A DNA stretch of 40,292 nt. It comes from Verrucomicrobiota bacterium. Lineage in GTDB: Bacteria > Verrucomicrobiota > Verrucomicrobiia > Limisphaerales > UBA1096. The first letter of the stretch is position 1. The number at the start of each line of letters is the position of its first letter. The stretch covers positions 1 through 40,292 of the forward strand of contig JACNJE010000073.1 in the NCBI GenBank assembly GCA_014382705.1. Reading direction: 5' to 3'. A program made the translations under genes and the position numbers. The notes beneath the pieces are model-generated. The model did not search any database. It saw only the letters and a program-made list of their open reading frames with translations, and was not told the DNA's origin. This document shows positions 7,922 through 15,948 of this stretch, piece by piece.

Positions 7922-8515
7922 TTAAATGCGAATCTCGCCGTTGAACAAACGGGCGAGTGTTCGCGGATAAAGCGTGTGTTCCTCTTGCTGGATGCGATGG
8001 TGAAGCGTTGTGGGTGTGTCCTCATCCAGCACCGGGACAACGCCCTGCGCGAGAATGGTGCCAGTGTCGATCCCGTGATCCACCATGTGAACCGTGCAGC
8101 CGGTGGCCTTCACCCCGTAATCGTGCGCCTGCTTCCAAGCCTCCAGCCCCGGAAATGCGGGCAGCAAAGAGGGGTGAATATTAACGACCTTTTTCTCGAA
8201 TGCACGCAGAAAATCACCTTTCAAAATGCGCATGAAACCGGCCAATGCCACCCATTCGGCCCCGGATTCGTTCAGTGCGGTGACGTAGGCTGTCTCGGCG
8301 GCTTCGTCCAGTTTGGTGCGGAATTTGCCCGGGTCGATGAACTTGGCCGGCAGGCCGTACTCCGCCGCGCGCTCCAGAATCCCCGCATCGGCGACGTCGC
8401 TGGCCACCAGCACAATCTCCGCCGGCAACGACCCGTTGGCGCAAGCCTTGGCCAGCGAGACCAAGTTCGACCCCTTGCCGGAGCCGAGCACAGCCAGTTT
8501 AATTTTGTCACTCAT
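7922..8515 (-). CDS. purN: Phosphoribosylglycinamide formyltransferase
   Basis: Transfers a formyl group from 10-formyl-THF to GAR in purine synthesis. It is 197 aa, typical length. The PRPP-type phosphate loop GSGKGSNL lies at the N-terminus; the folate-site segment [10 protein letters not shown] and the catalytic [12 protein letters not shown] are present, followed by [14 protein letters not shown] with the conserved Asp, then ILAQ. The start at 8515 is the only ATG fitting the fold. It heads the leftward cluster and is divergent from miaE; the 112-bp gap holds two palindrome copies. Confidence 0.95.
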   Translation of the reverse strand: MSDKIKLAVLGSGKGSNLVSLAKACANGSLPAEIVLVASDVADAGILERAAEYGLPAKFIDPGKFRTKLDEAAETAYVTALNESGAEWVALAGFMRILKGDFLRAFEKKVVNIHPSLLPAFPGLEAWKQAHDYGVKATGCTVHMVDHGIDTGTILAQGVVPVLDEDTPTTLHHRIQQEEHTLYPRTLARLFNGEIRI

Positions 8516-8554
8516 GCGGTACGCCCGCTTGGGCGCGGCGCAGCCTAAACCAAG

Positions 8555-8568
8555 CGCTTGGCCAAGGG
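8555..8568. repeat. Variant HIP-like palindrome, purN-miaE gap
   Basis: CGCTTGGCCAAGGG, two end bases off the 14-mer, in the divergent purN/miaE promoter region and 40 bp from the next copy. Confidence 0.7.
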
Positions 8569-8594
8569 GAGATTGAAATCGTCACGTTGCCACT

Positions 8595-8608
8595 CGCTTG
8601 GCCAAGCT
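8595..8608. repeat. Variant HIP-like palindrome, upstream of miaE
   Basis: CGCTTGGCCAAGCT, one end base off, 20 bp before the miaE ATG. Confidence 0.75.
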
Positions 8609-8627
8609 GGTAGGCTGCTGCCGCCGG

Positions 8628-9215
8628 ATGAAATTATCCCTCGAACTGACCGTGGCCACCAAGCCGGAGTGGGTGGTGGCCGTGATGGCGGACTTGCCGT
8701 CGTTCCTGCAGGATCACGCCGACTGCGAGCGCAAGGCCTCGGCGCTGGCGATGAGCCTCGTCGCCAAGTATCCGGAGCGGCTCGAGATCATCCCGGAGCT
8801 GATCGCCACCGGCGTGGAGGAACTGGAGCATTTTCAGCAGGTGTACGACGTGATGCGGCAGCGCGGCATTCCACTGGTCAAAGAGATTTCGAAAGACCCG
8901 TACATCACGGCACTGATGAAGTTGCTGCACAGCGACCGAGTGCGGCGGTTTCTTGACCGGTTGCTGTTGGCGTCGATCATCGAGTGTCGCGGCGCGGAGC
9001 GTTTTCGGCTTGTCTCGGCGGCGTTGGACGACGACAAAGGGCTGCAGCAGTTCTACCATGACCTTTGGGTGTCCGAGGCCCGGCACGGGCATATTTTTGT
9101 CGGGATGGCGCTGGAGTATTTCGAGCAGGAGCAGGTGTACTCGCGACTGGCGGAATTGAATGAGGCCGAGGGCCGAATCGTCGACGGGCTGGAAATACGA
9201 GCCGCATTGCATTGA
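8628..9215 (+). CDS. miaE: MiaE-like tRNA hydroxylase (ferritin-like diiron)
   Basis: Probable tRNA-(ms2io6A37) hydroxylase. About 195 aa from the ATG at 8628 (MKLSLELTVATKPEWV). It has a four-helix ferritin-like pattern with candidate iron ligands: DCERKASALAMSL, then GVEELEHFQQVYD (ExxH), IIECRGAERF and SEARHGHIFVG (ExxxH). The RIYRS-free C-terminus ends just over the next gene. The family hydroxylates the isopentenyl group of modified tRNAs using oxygen. The frame is open upstream to 8598 but that start has no support. Confidence 0.85.
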   Translation: MKLSLELTVATKPEWVVAVMADLPSFLQDHADCERKASALAMSLVAKYPERLEIIPELIATGVEELEHFQQVYDVMRQRGIPLVKEISKDPYITALMKLLHSDRVRRFLDRLLLASIIECRGAERFRLVSAALDDDKGLQQFYHDLWVSEARHGHIFVGMALEYFEQEQVYSRLAELNEAEGRIVDGLEIRAALH

Positions 9216-9226
9216 AGCTTTTTGAG

Positions 9227-10585
9227 ATGACGAACCTACAGAACAAAACAGAGATGACGCGCCGCCGATTCATCGGCGCGAGTGCGGTGGCGACCTTTGG
9301 CTTTCAAGTCGTGCCGAGCCGCGTGTTTGGCGCAAACAGCCGCTTGGCCGTCGCCGGCATCGGCGCGGGCGGCAAGGGGCGAGCGGACGTCTCCGGGGCG
9401 GCAGCGGCCGGGGCGGACATCGTTGCGCTGTGCGACGTTGACGAATCCCGGGCGGCCGGGATGTTCAAGGCGCATCCCAAGGCCAAGCGCTTCCCCGACT
9501 TTCGCGTGATGCTGGAGAAGATTGGCAAGAGCATCGACGCCTGCACCATCTCCACGCCGGACCACACCCACGCCGCCGCCACCTCGATGGCGATGAAGAT
9601 GGGCAAGCATTGCTACACGCAAAAGCCGCTGACCCACAACGTTTACGAGGCACGCCACCTGACCCGCTTGGCCAAGCGCACCGGTGTCACCACGCAGATG
9701 GGAAACCAGGCGCACGCCGGCGAGCCGATCCGCCGTGCGGTCGAGTTGGTTCGCGCCGGGATTATTGGCAACGTCACCGAGGCGCACATCTGGACCAACC
9801 GCCCGATCTGGCCGCAAGGGATGAAGGCGCGCCCGGCCAAGGCTGACGTGCCCAACGGCTTGGACTGGGATATGTGGCTTGGCCCGGCACCGCACCGCCC
9901 GTACGGCAAAGGGTACGTTCCGTTTGCGTGGCGCGGCTGGTGGGACTTTGGCACTGGGGCGCTCGGCGACATGGCCTGCCACATCATGGACATGGCGTGG
10001 TGGAGCCTCGAGTTGGGCTCGCCGACGCGTGTGAGCGCCCGGCACGGCGGCAACACCGGCGAGAGCGCCCCGAACTGGGCGGTGATCGATTATCAATTCG
10101 GCTATCGCGGCAGCCGCCCGCCGGTGAAGCTCACTTGGTACGACGGCAAAAAGGACGGCGTGCAAAACGCGCCGTCGCTCGAGGCCACCGGTGGCGTTGA
10201 GATGGTGGCCAAGGGCAGAAAAGGCTACGGCTCGATGCTCGTCGGCGACAAGGGCCGGATGTTTTTCAATCGCAGTTCCACCCAATGGATGATCACCGGG
10301 CGGGACGCGGACGAGGTGAAACAGATCGAGGCCAACACGCCGAAGACGCTGCCGCGCACCGAGGGCAACTACGTCGAGTGGGTGAACGCCGCCACCGGCA
10401 ACGGCCACAAGCCGCTGAGCCGGTTCGAGATCGCCGGGCCGTTCACCGAGATGGTGTTGCTGGGCAACCTGGCCATCCGCGCCGGCGAGCCGGTGCAGTG
10501 GGATGCCGAGGCGCTGCGCTCGACCAACAGCGACAAGGCCAACCGTCACGTCCGCCGCGAGTACCGCAGCGGCTGGAAGCTTTGA
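9227..10585 (+). CDS. TAT-exported Gfo/Idh/MocA family oxidoreductase
   Basis: NAD(P)-dependent sugar or inositol-type oxidoreductase, about 452 aa. The N-terminus has a twin-arginine signal (MTRRRFIGASAVATFGF) ending near RVFGAN, so the folded enzyme is probably exported to the periplasm. The Rossmann domain follows (VAGIGAGGKGRADV, VALCDVDESRA, STPDHTHAAA), then the QKPLTHNVYEA segment, where family members have the conserved KP lysine. The C-terminal domain has the WWDFGTGALGDMACHIMD segment typical of the environmental PVC group. The start could be ATG 9227 or ATG 9254; a TTG at 9212 overlapping miaE was not preferred. The substrate is unknown. Confidence 0.88.
   Translation: MTNLQNKTEMTRRRFIGASAVATFGFQVVPSRVFGANSRLAVAGIGAGGKGRADVSGAAAAGADIVALCDVDESRAAGMFKAHPKAKRFPDFRVMLEKIGKSIDACTISTPDHTHAAATSMAMKMGKHCYTQKPLTHNVYEARHLTRLAKRTGVTTQMGNQAHAGEPIRRAVELVRAGIIGNVTEAHIWTNRPIWPQGMKARPAKADVPNGLDWDMWLGPAPHRPYGKGYVPFAWRGWWDFGTGALGDMACHIMDMAWWSLELGSPTRVSARHGGNTGESAPNWAVIDYQFGYRGSRPPVKLTWYDGKKDGVQNAPSLEATGGVEMVAKGRKGYGSMLVGDKGRMFFNRSSTQWMITGRDADEVKQIEANTPKTLPRTEGNYVEWVNAATGNGHKPLSRFEIAGPFTEMVLLGNLAIRAGEPVQWDAEALRSTNSDKANRHVRREYRSGWKL
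9665..9678. repeat. HIP-like palindrome, copy 6
   Basis: Perfect 14-mer in the TAT oxidoreductase, read as TRLAKRT. Confidence 0.9.
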
Positions 10586-10591
10586 ATCGGC

Positions 10592-10605
10592 CGCTTGGCC
10601 AAGCG
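10592..10605. repeat. HIP-like palindrome, copy 7
   Basis: Perfect 14-mer 7 bp after the oxidoreductase stop, in the gap before the pseudopilin remnant. Confidence 0.9.
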
Positions 10606-10657
10606 GCGTCCGTTTCCCAAAATTGACGCCGGCGCTGCCCAATCGTACCTTATCCCG

Positions 10658-10792
10658 ATGAAACGTTCTTCGCAGGCCAAGCCGAAACGGGCCTTCACGT
10701 TGATCGAGTTGCTGGTGGTCAACGTCTCCACCCCGGACAACCCCGACATGCTGTGGATGCAGGAACACAGCAGCGATCTCGTCAAGCGATGA
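10658..10792 (+). pseudogene. Truncated type IV pilin-like / pseudopilin remnant
   Basis: A 44-codon ORF, MKRSSQAKPKRAFTLIELLV, then a short tail ending MLWMQEHSSDLVKR. The class III leader and methylation motif (basic leader, then FTLIELLVV) are intact, but the hydrophobic helix stops after about four residues and the rest of the pilin is missing. The tail could be the far C-terminus of the same gene left by an internal deletion. It overlaps the next ATG by four bases (ATGA), so it may still be transcribed with the metallophosphatase. A functional short peptide is less likely. Confidence 0.65.
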
Positions 10793-11691
10793 GCCGGCTC
10801 CTGTTTTGCCTCGGTGCGTGGCTGTCTGCGGGCGGATTGCTGGCTGACGAGCCAAGCGGCAAGCCGCTGTTCTCGTTCGGCGTCATCGCCGACTGCCAGT
10901 TTTGCAACGTCAAGGTGTCCAAGACGGCGCAGCGCCAGTACGCGTTGTCGCCGAAAAAACTGGCGGCCTGCGTCGAGCACCTGAACCGGCTCGACTTGCG
11001 GTTCGTCGTGCACCTCGGCGACTTCATCGACCGCGACTTTGAGAGCTTCGCGGACGTGTCGCCGATCTACGACAAACTCAAGGCTGACCATTACCACGTG
11101 CTTGGCAATCACGACTTTGAGGTGGGCGACGAGCAAAAGGCCAAGGTGCCGGCCGCGCTTGGCCTCGAGTCGCGGTATTACCAGTTTCGATACCACGGCT
11201 ACCGCTTCATCGCGCTCGACGGCAACGACGTCAGCCTGCATGCCTACCCGGCCGGCGACCCACGCCACAAGGCGGCCAAGGCGGTTCACGCAAAACTGCC
11301 CGCCGGCACGCCGACCTGGAACGGTGCCGTTGGCCAAGCGCAGCTCGCTTGGCTGAAGAAGGCGCTGGCCGAGGCCAAGCGGGCGGGGGAGCGGGTGATC
11401 CTTTTCTGCCACTTCCCGGTGTACCCGGAGAACGTGCACAACCTGTGGAACGCTGCCGACGTGCTGGCGTTGGTGCGGGAAAGCCGCGCGGTCGTGGCGT
11501 ACATGAACGGGCACAATCACGCTGGCAATTACGGCCGCTTGGCCAAGCGGCACTTCGTCACTTTCTCGGGGATGGTCGACACGGAGCAGACCGCCTACGC
11601 CGTCGTCCATGTCCACGGGGATCGGCTGGAGATCAGGGGATTCGGTCGGCAGAAAACCATGACCCTGCCGCTCGCCGGGAACGGCGACTAG
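10789..11691 (+). CDS. Secreted calcineurin-like phosphoesterase (ADPRibase-Mn-like)
   Basis: About 300 aa with a signal peptide (MSRLLFCLGAWLSAGGLLAD). It carries the dinuclear metallophosphoesterase motifs in order: FGVIADCQ (D-x-Q variant), HLGDFIDRD, LGNHDFE, FCHFP and NGHNHAGN. The DxQ form of motif 1, with the AxCVEHLNRLD helix, resembles Mn-dependent ADP-ribose/CDP-alcohol diphosphatases, so a nucleotide or diphosphate substrate is likely but not proven. Its TAG shares bases with the accA stop on the other strand (CTAG). One palindrome copy encodes GRLAKRHF near the end. Confidence 0.85.
   Translation: MSRLLFCLGAWLSAGGLLADEPSGKPLFSFGVIADCQFCNVKVSKTAQRQYALSPKKLAACVEHLNRLDLRFVVHLGDFIDRDFESFADVSPIYDKLKADHYHVLGNHDFEVGDEQKAKVPAALGLESRYYQFRYHGYRFIALDGNDVSLHAYPAGDPRHKAAKAVHAKLPAGTPTWNGAVGQAQLAWLKKALAEAKRAGERVILFCHFPVYPENVHNLWNAADVLALVRESRAVVAYMNGHNHAGNYGRLAKRHFVTFSGMVDTEQTAYAVVHVHGDRLEIRGFGRQKTMTLPLAGNGD
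11536..11549. repeat. HIP-like palindrome, copy 8
   Basis: Perfect 14-mer in the metallophosphatase gene, read as GRLAKRH directly after the GHNH metal motif. Confidence 0.9.
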
Positions 11692-12671
11692 GGGGCCGCC
11701 TTGGCCAGCGGCTCCTCCTCAAACTGCCCGTGGTCTCGGAATTTTTCGTACCGGGCGTCGAGACGTTTTTTCACCGGCATGCGGTTGAGCGCCTTGAGGT
11801 GCTTGACAAGGTGATTCCTCAGCGAGGCGGCGGCGGCCTCCGGGTCGTTGTGGGCGCCGCCAAGGGGCTCGGGGATGATCTCGTCCACCAGGCCGAATTT
11901 TATCAAATGCTCGGAGGTAATCTTGAGGGCGTCGGCCGCGTCGGGTGCGGCGGCGCGATCCTTCCAGAGGATGGAGGCACACCCCTCCGGGCTGATGACC
12001 GAGTAGTAGGCGTTCTCGAGGATGAGAACACGGTCGGCCACGCCGATGCCCAGCGCGCCGCCGGAGCCGCCTTCGCCGATGACCACGGCGATGACCGGCA
12101 CCTTGAGCGTCATCATTTCGCGCAGGTTGACCGCGATGGCCTTGGCGATGTGACGCTCCTCGGCGCCGATGCCGGGGAACGCACCGGCGGTGTCGATGAT
12201 GGTGATCACCGGCAGGTCGAACTTGCTCGCCAGTTTCATCAGGCGCAGCGCCTTGCGGTAACCCTCCGGGTGGGCGCAGCCGAAATTGCGCATCACGTTT
12301 TCCCGCGTGTCGCGTCCCTTCTGGGTGCCCATGACCATGACACGGTCATCGCCCAGTCGGGCGAACCCGCAGACCATCGCCTTGTCGTCGGAGTACAGGC
12401 GGTCGCCGTGCACCTCGGAAAAGTCTTCGAAGGCGAGGCGGATGTAGTCGAGCGTATAGGGGCGGCGGGGATGCCGCGCCAATTGAACCCGCTGCCACGG
12501 GGTCAGGTTGGAGTAAATGCCCTTGCGGGTTTCCTCGATCTTGGCCCGGATCTGGTCGGCCTCATCCTGAAAATCGACCTCGACACTGCTTGGCAGCGCA
12601 GTCTTGGTCAGTGCCTCGAGCTTGGCTTGGAGATCGACAATGGGCTGCTCGAAATCGAGGTGGTTTTTCAT
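11688..12671 (-). CDS. accA: Acetyl-CoA carboxylase carboxyltransferase, alpha subunit
   Basis: With AccD forms the carboxyltransferase that makes malonyl-CoA for fatty acid synthesis. About 327 aa from the ATG at 12671 (MKNHLDFEQPIVDLQAKLEA), the usual length; the open frame upstream is not coding. Visible features are the N-terminal helical segment, RHPRRPYTLDYI, FSEVHGDRLYSDDKA, MGTQKGRDT, the oxyanion segment IDTAGAFPGIGAEERH, and IGEGGSGGALGIGVAD followed by SVISPEGCASILWKD. Convergent with the metallophosphatase gene with a 4-bp overlap. No accD in the window. Confidence 0.95.
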   Translation of the reverse strand: MKNHLDFEQPIVDLQAKLEALTKTALPSSVEVDFQDEADQIRAKIEETRKGIYSNLTPWQRVQLARHPRRPYTLDYIRLAFEDFSEVHGDRLYSDDKAMVCGFARLGDDRVMVMGTQKGRDTRENVMRNFGCAHPEGYRKALRLMKLASKFDLPVITIIDTAGAFPGIGAEERHIAKAIAVNLREMMTLKVPVIAVVIGEGGSGGALGIGVADRVLILENAYYSVISPEGCASILWKDRAAAPDAADALKITSEHLIKFGLVDEIIPEPLGGAHNDPEAAAASLRNHLVKHLKALNRMPVKKRLDARYEKFRDHGQFEEEPLAKAAP

Positions 12672-12787
12672 TCCGGGGTTGCGGCGTCCGCTGGGCCGGG
12701 ATTGTACTGCCAAGGCGCGCGGGCGCAACCCGAATCGGGAAAGGTTGACCCCGGCAGCGCCCGGTTTTAGCCTCCGAGTGTCTGTGC

Positions 12788-12802
12788 CACGCAGGTTGCG
12801 TG
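12788..12802. other. Small perfect hairpin in the accA upstream gap
   Basis: CACGCA (12788-12793), a 3-nt loop, then TGCGTG (12797-12802). It lies in the 233-bp divergent gap between accA and the secreted protein gene. It could be an operator or RNA hairpin, but short hairpins like this arise by chance. Confidence 0.2.
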
Positions 12803-12904
12803 ATTGTCGCGCAGGGAGATGCAGAGGCGTGAATTGTTTAACGAACCAACCGTGCAAACCAAGCCGCGAAACCGTGGCATGTCTGATGCTGAATTAATGT
12901 TGCG

Positions 12905-14044
12905 ATGCTTACATCCATCTTGAAAAGAATGAAGACCCGGCGCTTGGCCAAGCGCTGGATGGCGGGCTGGGCGGTGACACTCGGCATGGTGACGATGCCA
13001 GCAGAGTCGTTGGCCCAGATCACCATCACAGCCAAGGATATGTTCTCCAAGGAGGGGCAGTACTATAACATGTATTCCAACTTCGTCGGGCATTTCTCGG
13101 AGGCCGCAGGAGAGGAGGTGGAGGTGTTTGATTACATTGGCGAGGCCGGGGAGAATCAGGTTTGGGATTTCCGCGAAGGTCCCGAGGATGAAATGATCCG
13201 GTTCGACTACGTGAAGCCAGCCGAGATCGACACGGATGTCGAATTCGATGGGGCGACGATCGTGGAGCGGGCGACGTTTGATTCAACGGGCAAGCAGAAG
13301 AGTCTTTTTCTGAACATGAAGCCCGGCGTGGGGCGGCACGTGTATGGGTTCCACGATGAGGGTATTGATGAGGTGAACCCCGCGATTCCGTTCAGCGGGC
13401 GCCTTCTGGATTTTCCCGCAGTGATCAAGTACGGCGACGAATGGAACGCCTCGACCACGTACGAGTATGTGACGCGCTCTCCATTGTTGAATTTCGAATC
13501 GCCGACCAAGATGGTTTACGAGTCGGCAATGAAAGTCGATGCCTTCGGGATTGTCATGCTTCCGGAGTTGGGATTTCACGATTGCCTGAGAATCAACGAG
13601 TTGGTTAAGAATGTGGCGTTTGTGAAGATACCGGGAGTGATCGATGACTGGCAGGAGGCTATCACTCAATACACGCGCAACTACTATTGGCTGTGCAAGG
13701 ACATGGGGGTCGTGGTGCAAATCAGTTCCAACCCGGAGGATGTGCCGCCTGCCGATGAGTTCTCAGTTGCGGGTGCCCTCTGGCGGCAATTTGAAAACAA
13801 CCACGGTAAATCCACGGAGACCGCCCAACCGGTGGAAGGGCTGGAAATCTCCCTAGATCCCAACGGAAAACGGATTTTATTGAACTGGAAAAAAGCCGAG
13901 AATACGGTTGAATATCTGGTTCAATACAGCGATAATTTGGCTGCGAACAGTTGGAGGGAGTTGAAAAAAACGACCGGAAACTTTGTTTTAGACGATATTT
14001 CCTCCGAAAAACACCGGTATTACCGGATTGTGTCGCTGGAATGA
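12905..14044 (+). CDS. Secreted protein of unknown function
   Basis: About 379 aa, not recognised. A long basic n-region ([18 protein letters not shown]) leads into a hydrophobic core ([20 protein letters not shown]) with a likely signal peptidase cut after LAQ. The mature part is acidic and beta-rich. The last 90 residues (from about [19 protein letters not shown], through [10 protein letters not shown], to HRYYRIV) look like a fibronectin-III or similar beta-sandwich seen at the end of PVC-group secreted proteins. Starts at ATG 12905 or 12929 are both possible. Codons are less GC-rich than in neighbouring housekeeping genes. It is followed within 5 nt by a pseudopilin gene, suggesting co-transcription. 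Confidence 0.75.
   Translation: MLTSILKRMKTRRLAKRWMAGWAVTLGMVTMPAESLAQITITAKDMFSKEGQYYNMYSNFVGHFSEAAGEEVEVFDYIGEAGENQVWDFREGPEDEMIRFDYVKPAEIDTDVEFDGATIVERATFDSTGKQKSLFLNMKPGVGRHVYGFHDEGIDEVNPAIPFSGRLLDFPAVIKYGDEWNASTTYEYVTRSPLLNFESPTKMVYESAMKVDAFGIVMLPELGFHDCLRINELVKNVAFVKIPGVIDDWQEAITQYTRNYYWLCKDMGVVVQISSNPEDVPPADEFSVAGALWRQFENNHGKSTETAQPVEGLEISLDPNGKRILLNWKKAENTVEYLVQYSDNLAANSWRELKKTTGNFVLDDISSEKHRYYRIVSLE
12941..12954. repeat. HIP-like palindrome, copy 9
   Basis: Perfect 14-mer in the signal-peptide n-region of the secreted protein, read as RRLAKRW. Confidence 0.9.
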
Positions 14045-14048
14045 CGGA

Positions 14049-14960
14049 ATGAAATTGCAGGCAACCCAACGCTTGGCCAAGCGGCCGGAGCGGCCTCCCG
14101 CAAGTTGGCGGGAAGATCGCCAGGCTGCATTCACCCTCGTTGAGTTGCTGGTCGTGATCGCAATTATCGCCATCTTGGCGGCACTGATGCTGCCCTCCCT
14201 GATTCAAGCCAAGAGCGCCGCGCGAACGATCGCCTGCAAAAACAACCTTCGCCAATACGGAATCGCTCTCAATTCCTATGTCGGGGATCGTAGTCATTAT
14301 CCCGTCTACAATTTCGACCCGACCGATGCCGAGGGCGAGAACCAGAAGTATTGGCATGATCGCCTTCTTCCGTACATCGGTGCCGACTGGGCCGGGCAGG
14401 CGCCGTTCACCTGTACGGATTACAAGGGTGTCACGATTTCTGGCAACGACAGCGCCGTCGCGCTGGGCAGTTATGGTTACAACGCCTTTGGTGTCAAACT
14501 TGGATACAGCAAGCTTGGCCTCGGCGGCACGTACAGTCACACGCTAATCAGCGGGCATCTGGACGATGTGCCGACGGAGGGTTCGCGGATCAGCGACGGG
14601 GACGTTCGCTCCACCGCAAACATGATTGCGATCGGCGATGCCACCCTGATCTGGCTGACCAAGCCGGTGATCAAAATGTTGTACGGCCAGGACGGTGAGG
14701 AAGGTGCCAGCGGAATGGCGCATCTGGACATCAACTACCGCAACTTTGTTCAGCGCAAGGCCTACCCGTTGAGCGGCAAAATCATCGACGCCACCGAGTC
14801 ACGGCACGGCGGCAGATACAACATCGCCTTCTGCGATGGGCACGTCGAGGCGGTCGACCGCAAGCGGCTTCATGAGCGCAGTTTCCGGGCGCTGCGCCGA
14901 TGGAACAACGACAACAAGCCGCACCACGACTTGTTGAGCGAGTACCAGTCCTGGCGCTGA
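14049..14960 (+). CDS. Type II/IV pseudopilin with H-X9-DG C-terminus
   Basis: About 303 aa. It has a 34-residue class III leader, then the cleavage and methylation motif [20 protein letters not shown] and a hydrophobic spine helix. The C-terminus has [13 protein letters not shown], the H-x9-DG pattern of the pseudopilin-like family common in Planctomycetes, Verrucomicrobia and Lentisphaerae. Such proteins are thought to be processed by a prepilin peptidase and to be surface or periplasmic fibre components, though their role is unproven. The start is ATG 14049, 5 bp after the secreted protein stop; an upstream start at 14028 overlaps that gene and is rejected. Confidence 0.88.
   Translation: MKLQATQRLAKRPERPPASWREDRQAAFTLVELLVVIAIIAILAALMLPSLIQAKSAARTIACKNNLRQYGIALNSYVGDRSHYPVYNFDPTDAEGENQKYWHDRLLPYIGADWAGQAPFTCTDYKGVTISGNDSAVALGSYGYNAFGVKLGYSKLGLGGTYSHTLISGHLDDVPTEGSRISDGDVRSTANMIAIGDATLIWLTKPVIKMLYGQDGEEGASGMAHLDINYRNFVQRKAYPLSGKIIDATESRHGGRYNIAFCDGHVEAVDRKRLHERSFRALRRWNNDNKPHHDLLSEYQSWR
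14070..14083. repeat. HIP-like palindrome, copy 10
   Basis: Perfect 14-mer in the pseudopilin leader, read as TQRLAKRP, eight codons after the ATG. Confidence 0.9.
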
Positions 14961-14963
14961 TCT

Positions 14964-15944
14964 TCAATCCAGTCGAAGCCACGACACCTTTAAGTGAGCC
15001 GGCTCCCTCGCGGTGACCGGGAAATCGGGAGGCTGTGGAGCGGCAAACAATTTCATAATTTTCCGGCCCGCCGAGCGAACTCCAATTCTCACATCTTCCC
15101 TGAATTTTCTTTCGGGATATCCGGTCGCGTTGCAGCAGGCCAGCAGCATGGCACCTTTGCGGAGCAGCGGAGCGGCCGCCTTGGCCAAGGCGGGATAGTC
15201 GCGCTTGGCCTGGAACACCCCAGACTTCTTCGATCGCGAAAAGGTGGGCGGATCCAGAATGACCAGGTCATACGTGTCGCCCCGCTTGGCCAAGCGCTTC
15301 ATCCAGTCGAGTGCGTCGCCGTAAATGAAATCGTGATGACCGGGATCGGCCCCGTTTTGACTCAAGTTATCCCGCCCCCAGTCCAAATATTTGCGAGACA
15401 AGTCCAAGTTGGTGGTTGTGGCGCCCGCGCGGGCGGCGCAGACCGAGAACGCGCAGGTGTAGGCGAAGCAGTTCAGCACCGTAGCGTTGGTCGGGGCGAA
15501 TTGAAACACGGGAAGACCGGGCTCGACCCGGTTCCTCAGGATGCGTTTCCGGTTCTCCCGCATATCGAGGAACAGCCCGGTTGAATAGCCCTCGCTTAGG
15601 CTCAAGCGGTACGTCACGCCGTTTTCCCGCACTTCAAAGATGTCCGGCGCCTCCAATCCCATGACCAGTCGCGGGGAGGAGTCCGTTTTCTCGCTCGACT
15701 GCACTGTTCGGCTCAATCGCTTGTAGTACACCCCCTTTAGGTTAAGCCTGTTTTTCCAATCCTTGGCGACGTCGATTTGAGGATCTGTAAGAGGCTGCGG
15801 GGATTGCATCAGCAGGAAATCGCCGAGTCGATCCACGTACAATTCCTTCCAGCCATCCGCCTTGCCGTGGATGAGCCGGCAGGCGTTGGTTTCCGGGTCG
15901 CGTCCGGCGCGCAATTTTAGAGGTGATGGGGGCGGCTTGCTCAA
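14964..15944 (-). CDS. RlmI-like SAM-dependent rRNA methyltransferase
   Basis: A 326-aa class I methyltransferase with the RlmI/RlmK layout. It has an N-terminal recognition domain (GKADGWKELYVDRLGDFLL), an RNA-fold segment, then the SAM motif VLNCFAYTCAFSVCAARAGA (about residues 160-180), DLSRKYLDWGRDN, the catalytic segment VILDPPTFSRSKK and the LACCNATGYP region, where relatives have a conserved cysteine. Relatives methylate C5 of cytosine in 23S rRNA. Five nucleotides follow the CPBP gene upstream, so it is the last gene of the hisD operon. One palindrome copy encodes KRLAKRGD. Confidence 0.85.
   Translation of the reverse strand: MSKPPPSPLKLRAGRDPETNACRLIHGKADGWKELYVDRLGDFLLMQSPQPLTDPQIDVAKDWKNRLNLKGVYYKRLSRTVQSSEKTDSSPRLVMGLEAPDIFEVRENGVTYRLSLSEGYSTGLFLDMRENRKRILRNRVEPGLPVFQFAPTNATVLNCFAYTCAFSVCAARAGATTTNLDLSRKYLDWGRDNLSQNGADPGHHDFIYGDALDWMKRLAKRGDTYDLVILDPPTFSRSKKSGVFQAKRDYPALAKAAAPLLRKGAMLLACCNATGYPERKFREDVRIGVRSAGRKIMKLFAAPQPPDFPVTAREPAHLKVSWLRLD
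15176..15193. repeat. Symmetric variant palindrome CCGCCTTGGCCAAGGCGG
   Basis: An 18-bp perfect palindrome sharing the TTGGCCAA core, with C and G exchanged symmetrically in the arms. It lies in the methyltransferase gene. A second variant of this kind, CGCCTTGGCCAAGGCG, is at 6242-6257. Confidence 0.75.
15283..15296. repeat. HIP-like palindrome, copy 11
   Basis: Perfect 14-mer in the methyltransferase gene, read on the minus strand as KRLAKRG. Confidence 0.9.
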
Positions 15945-15948
15945 CGGT

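Noticed and set aside
9212-9226. TTG at 9212 as start of the oxidoreductase
   Set aside because: It overlaps miaE and adds no useful leader; the ATG at 9227 or 9254 gives a proper TAT signal.
9236-10855. Long open frame of 539 codons on the minus strand
   Set aside because: Antisense to a clear TAT oxidoreductase; a GC-rich shadow frame with no recognisable domain.
11349-12770. Plus-strand frame of 473 codons
   Set aside because: Antisense to accA, which is certain.
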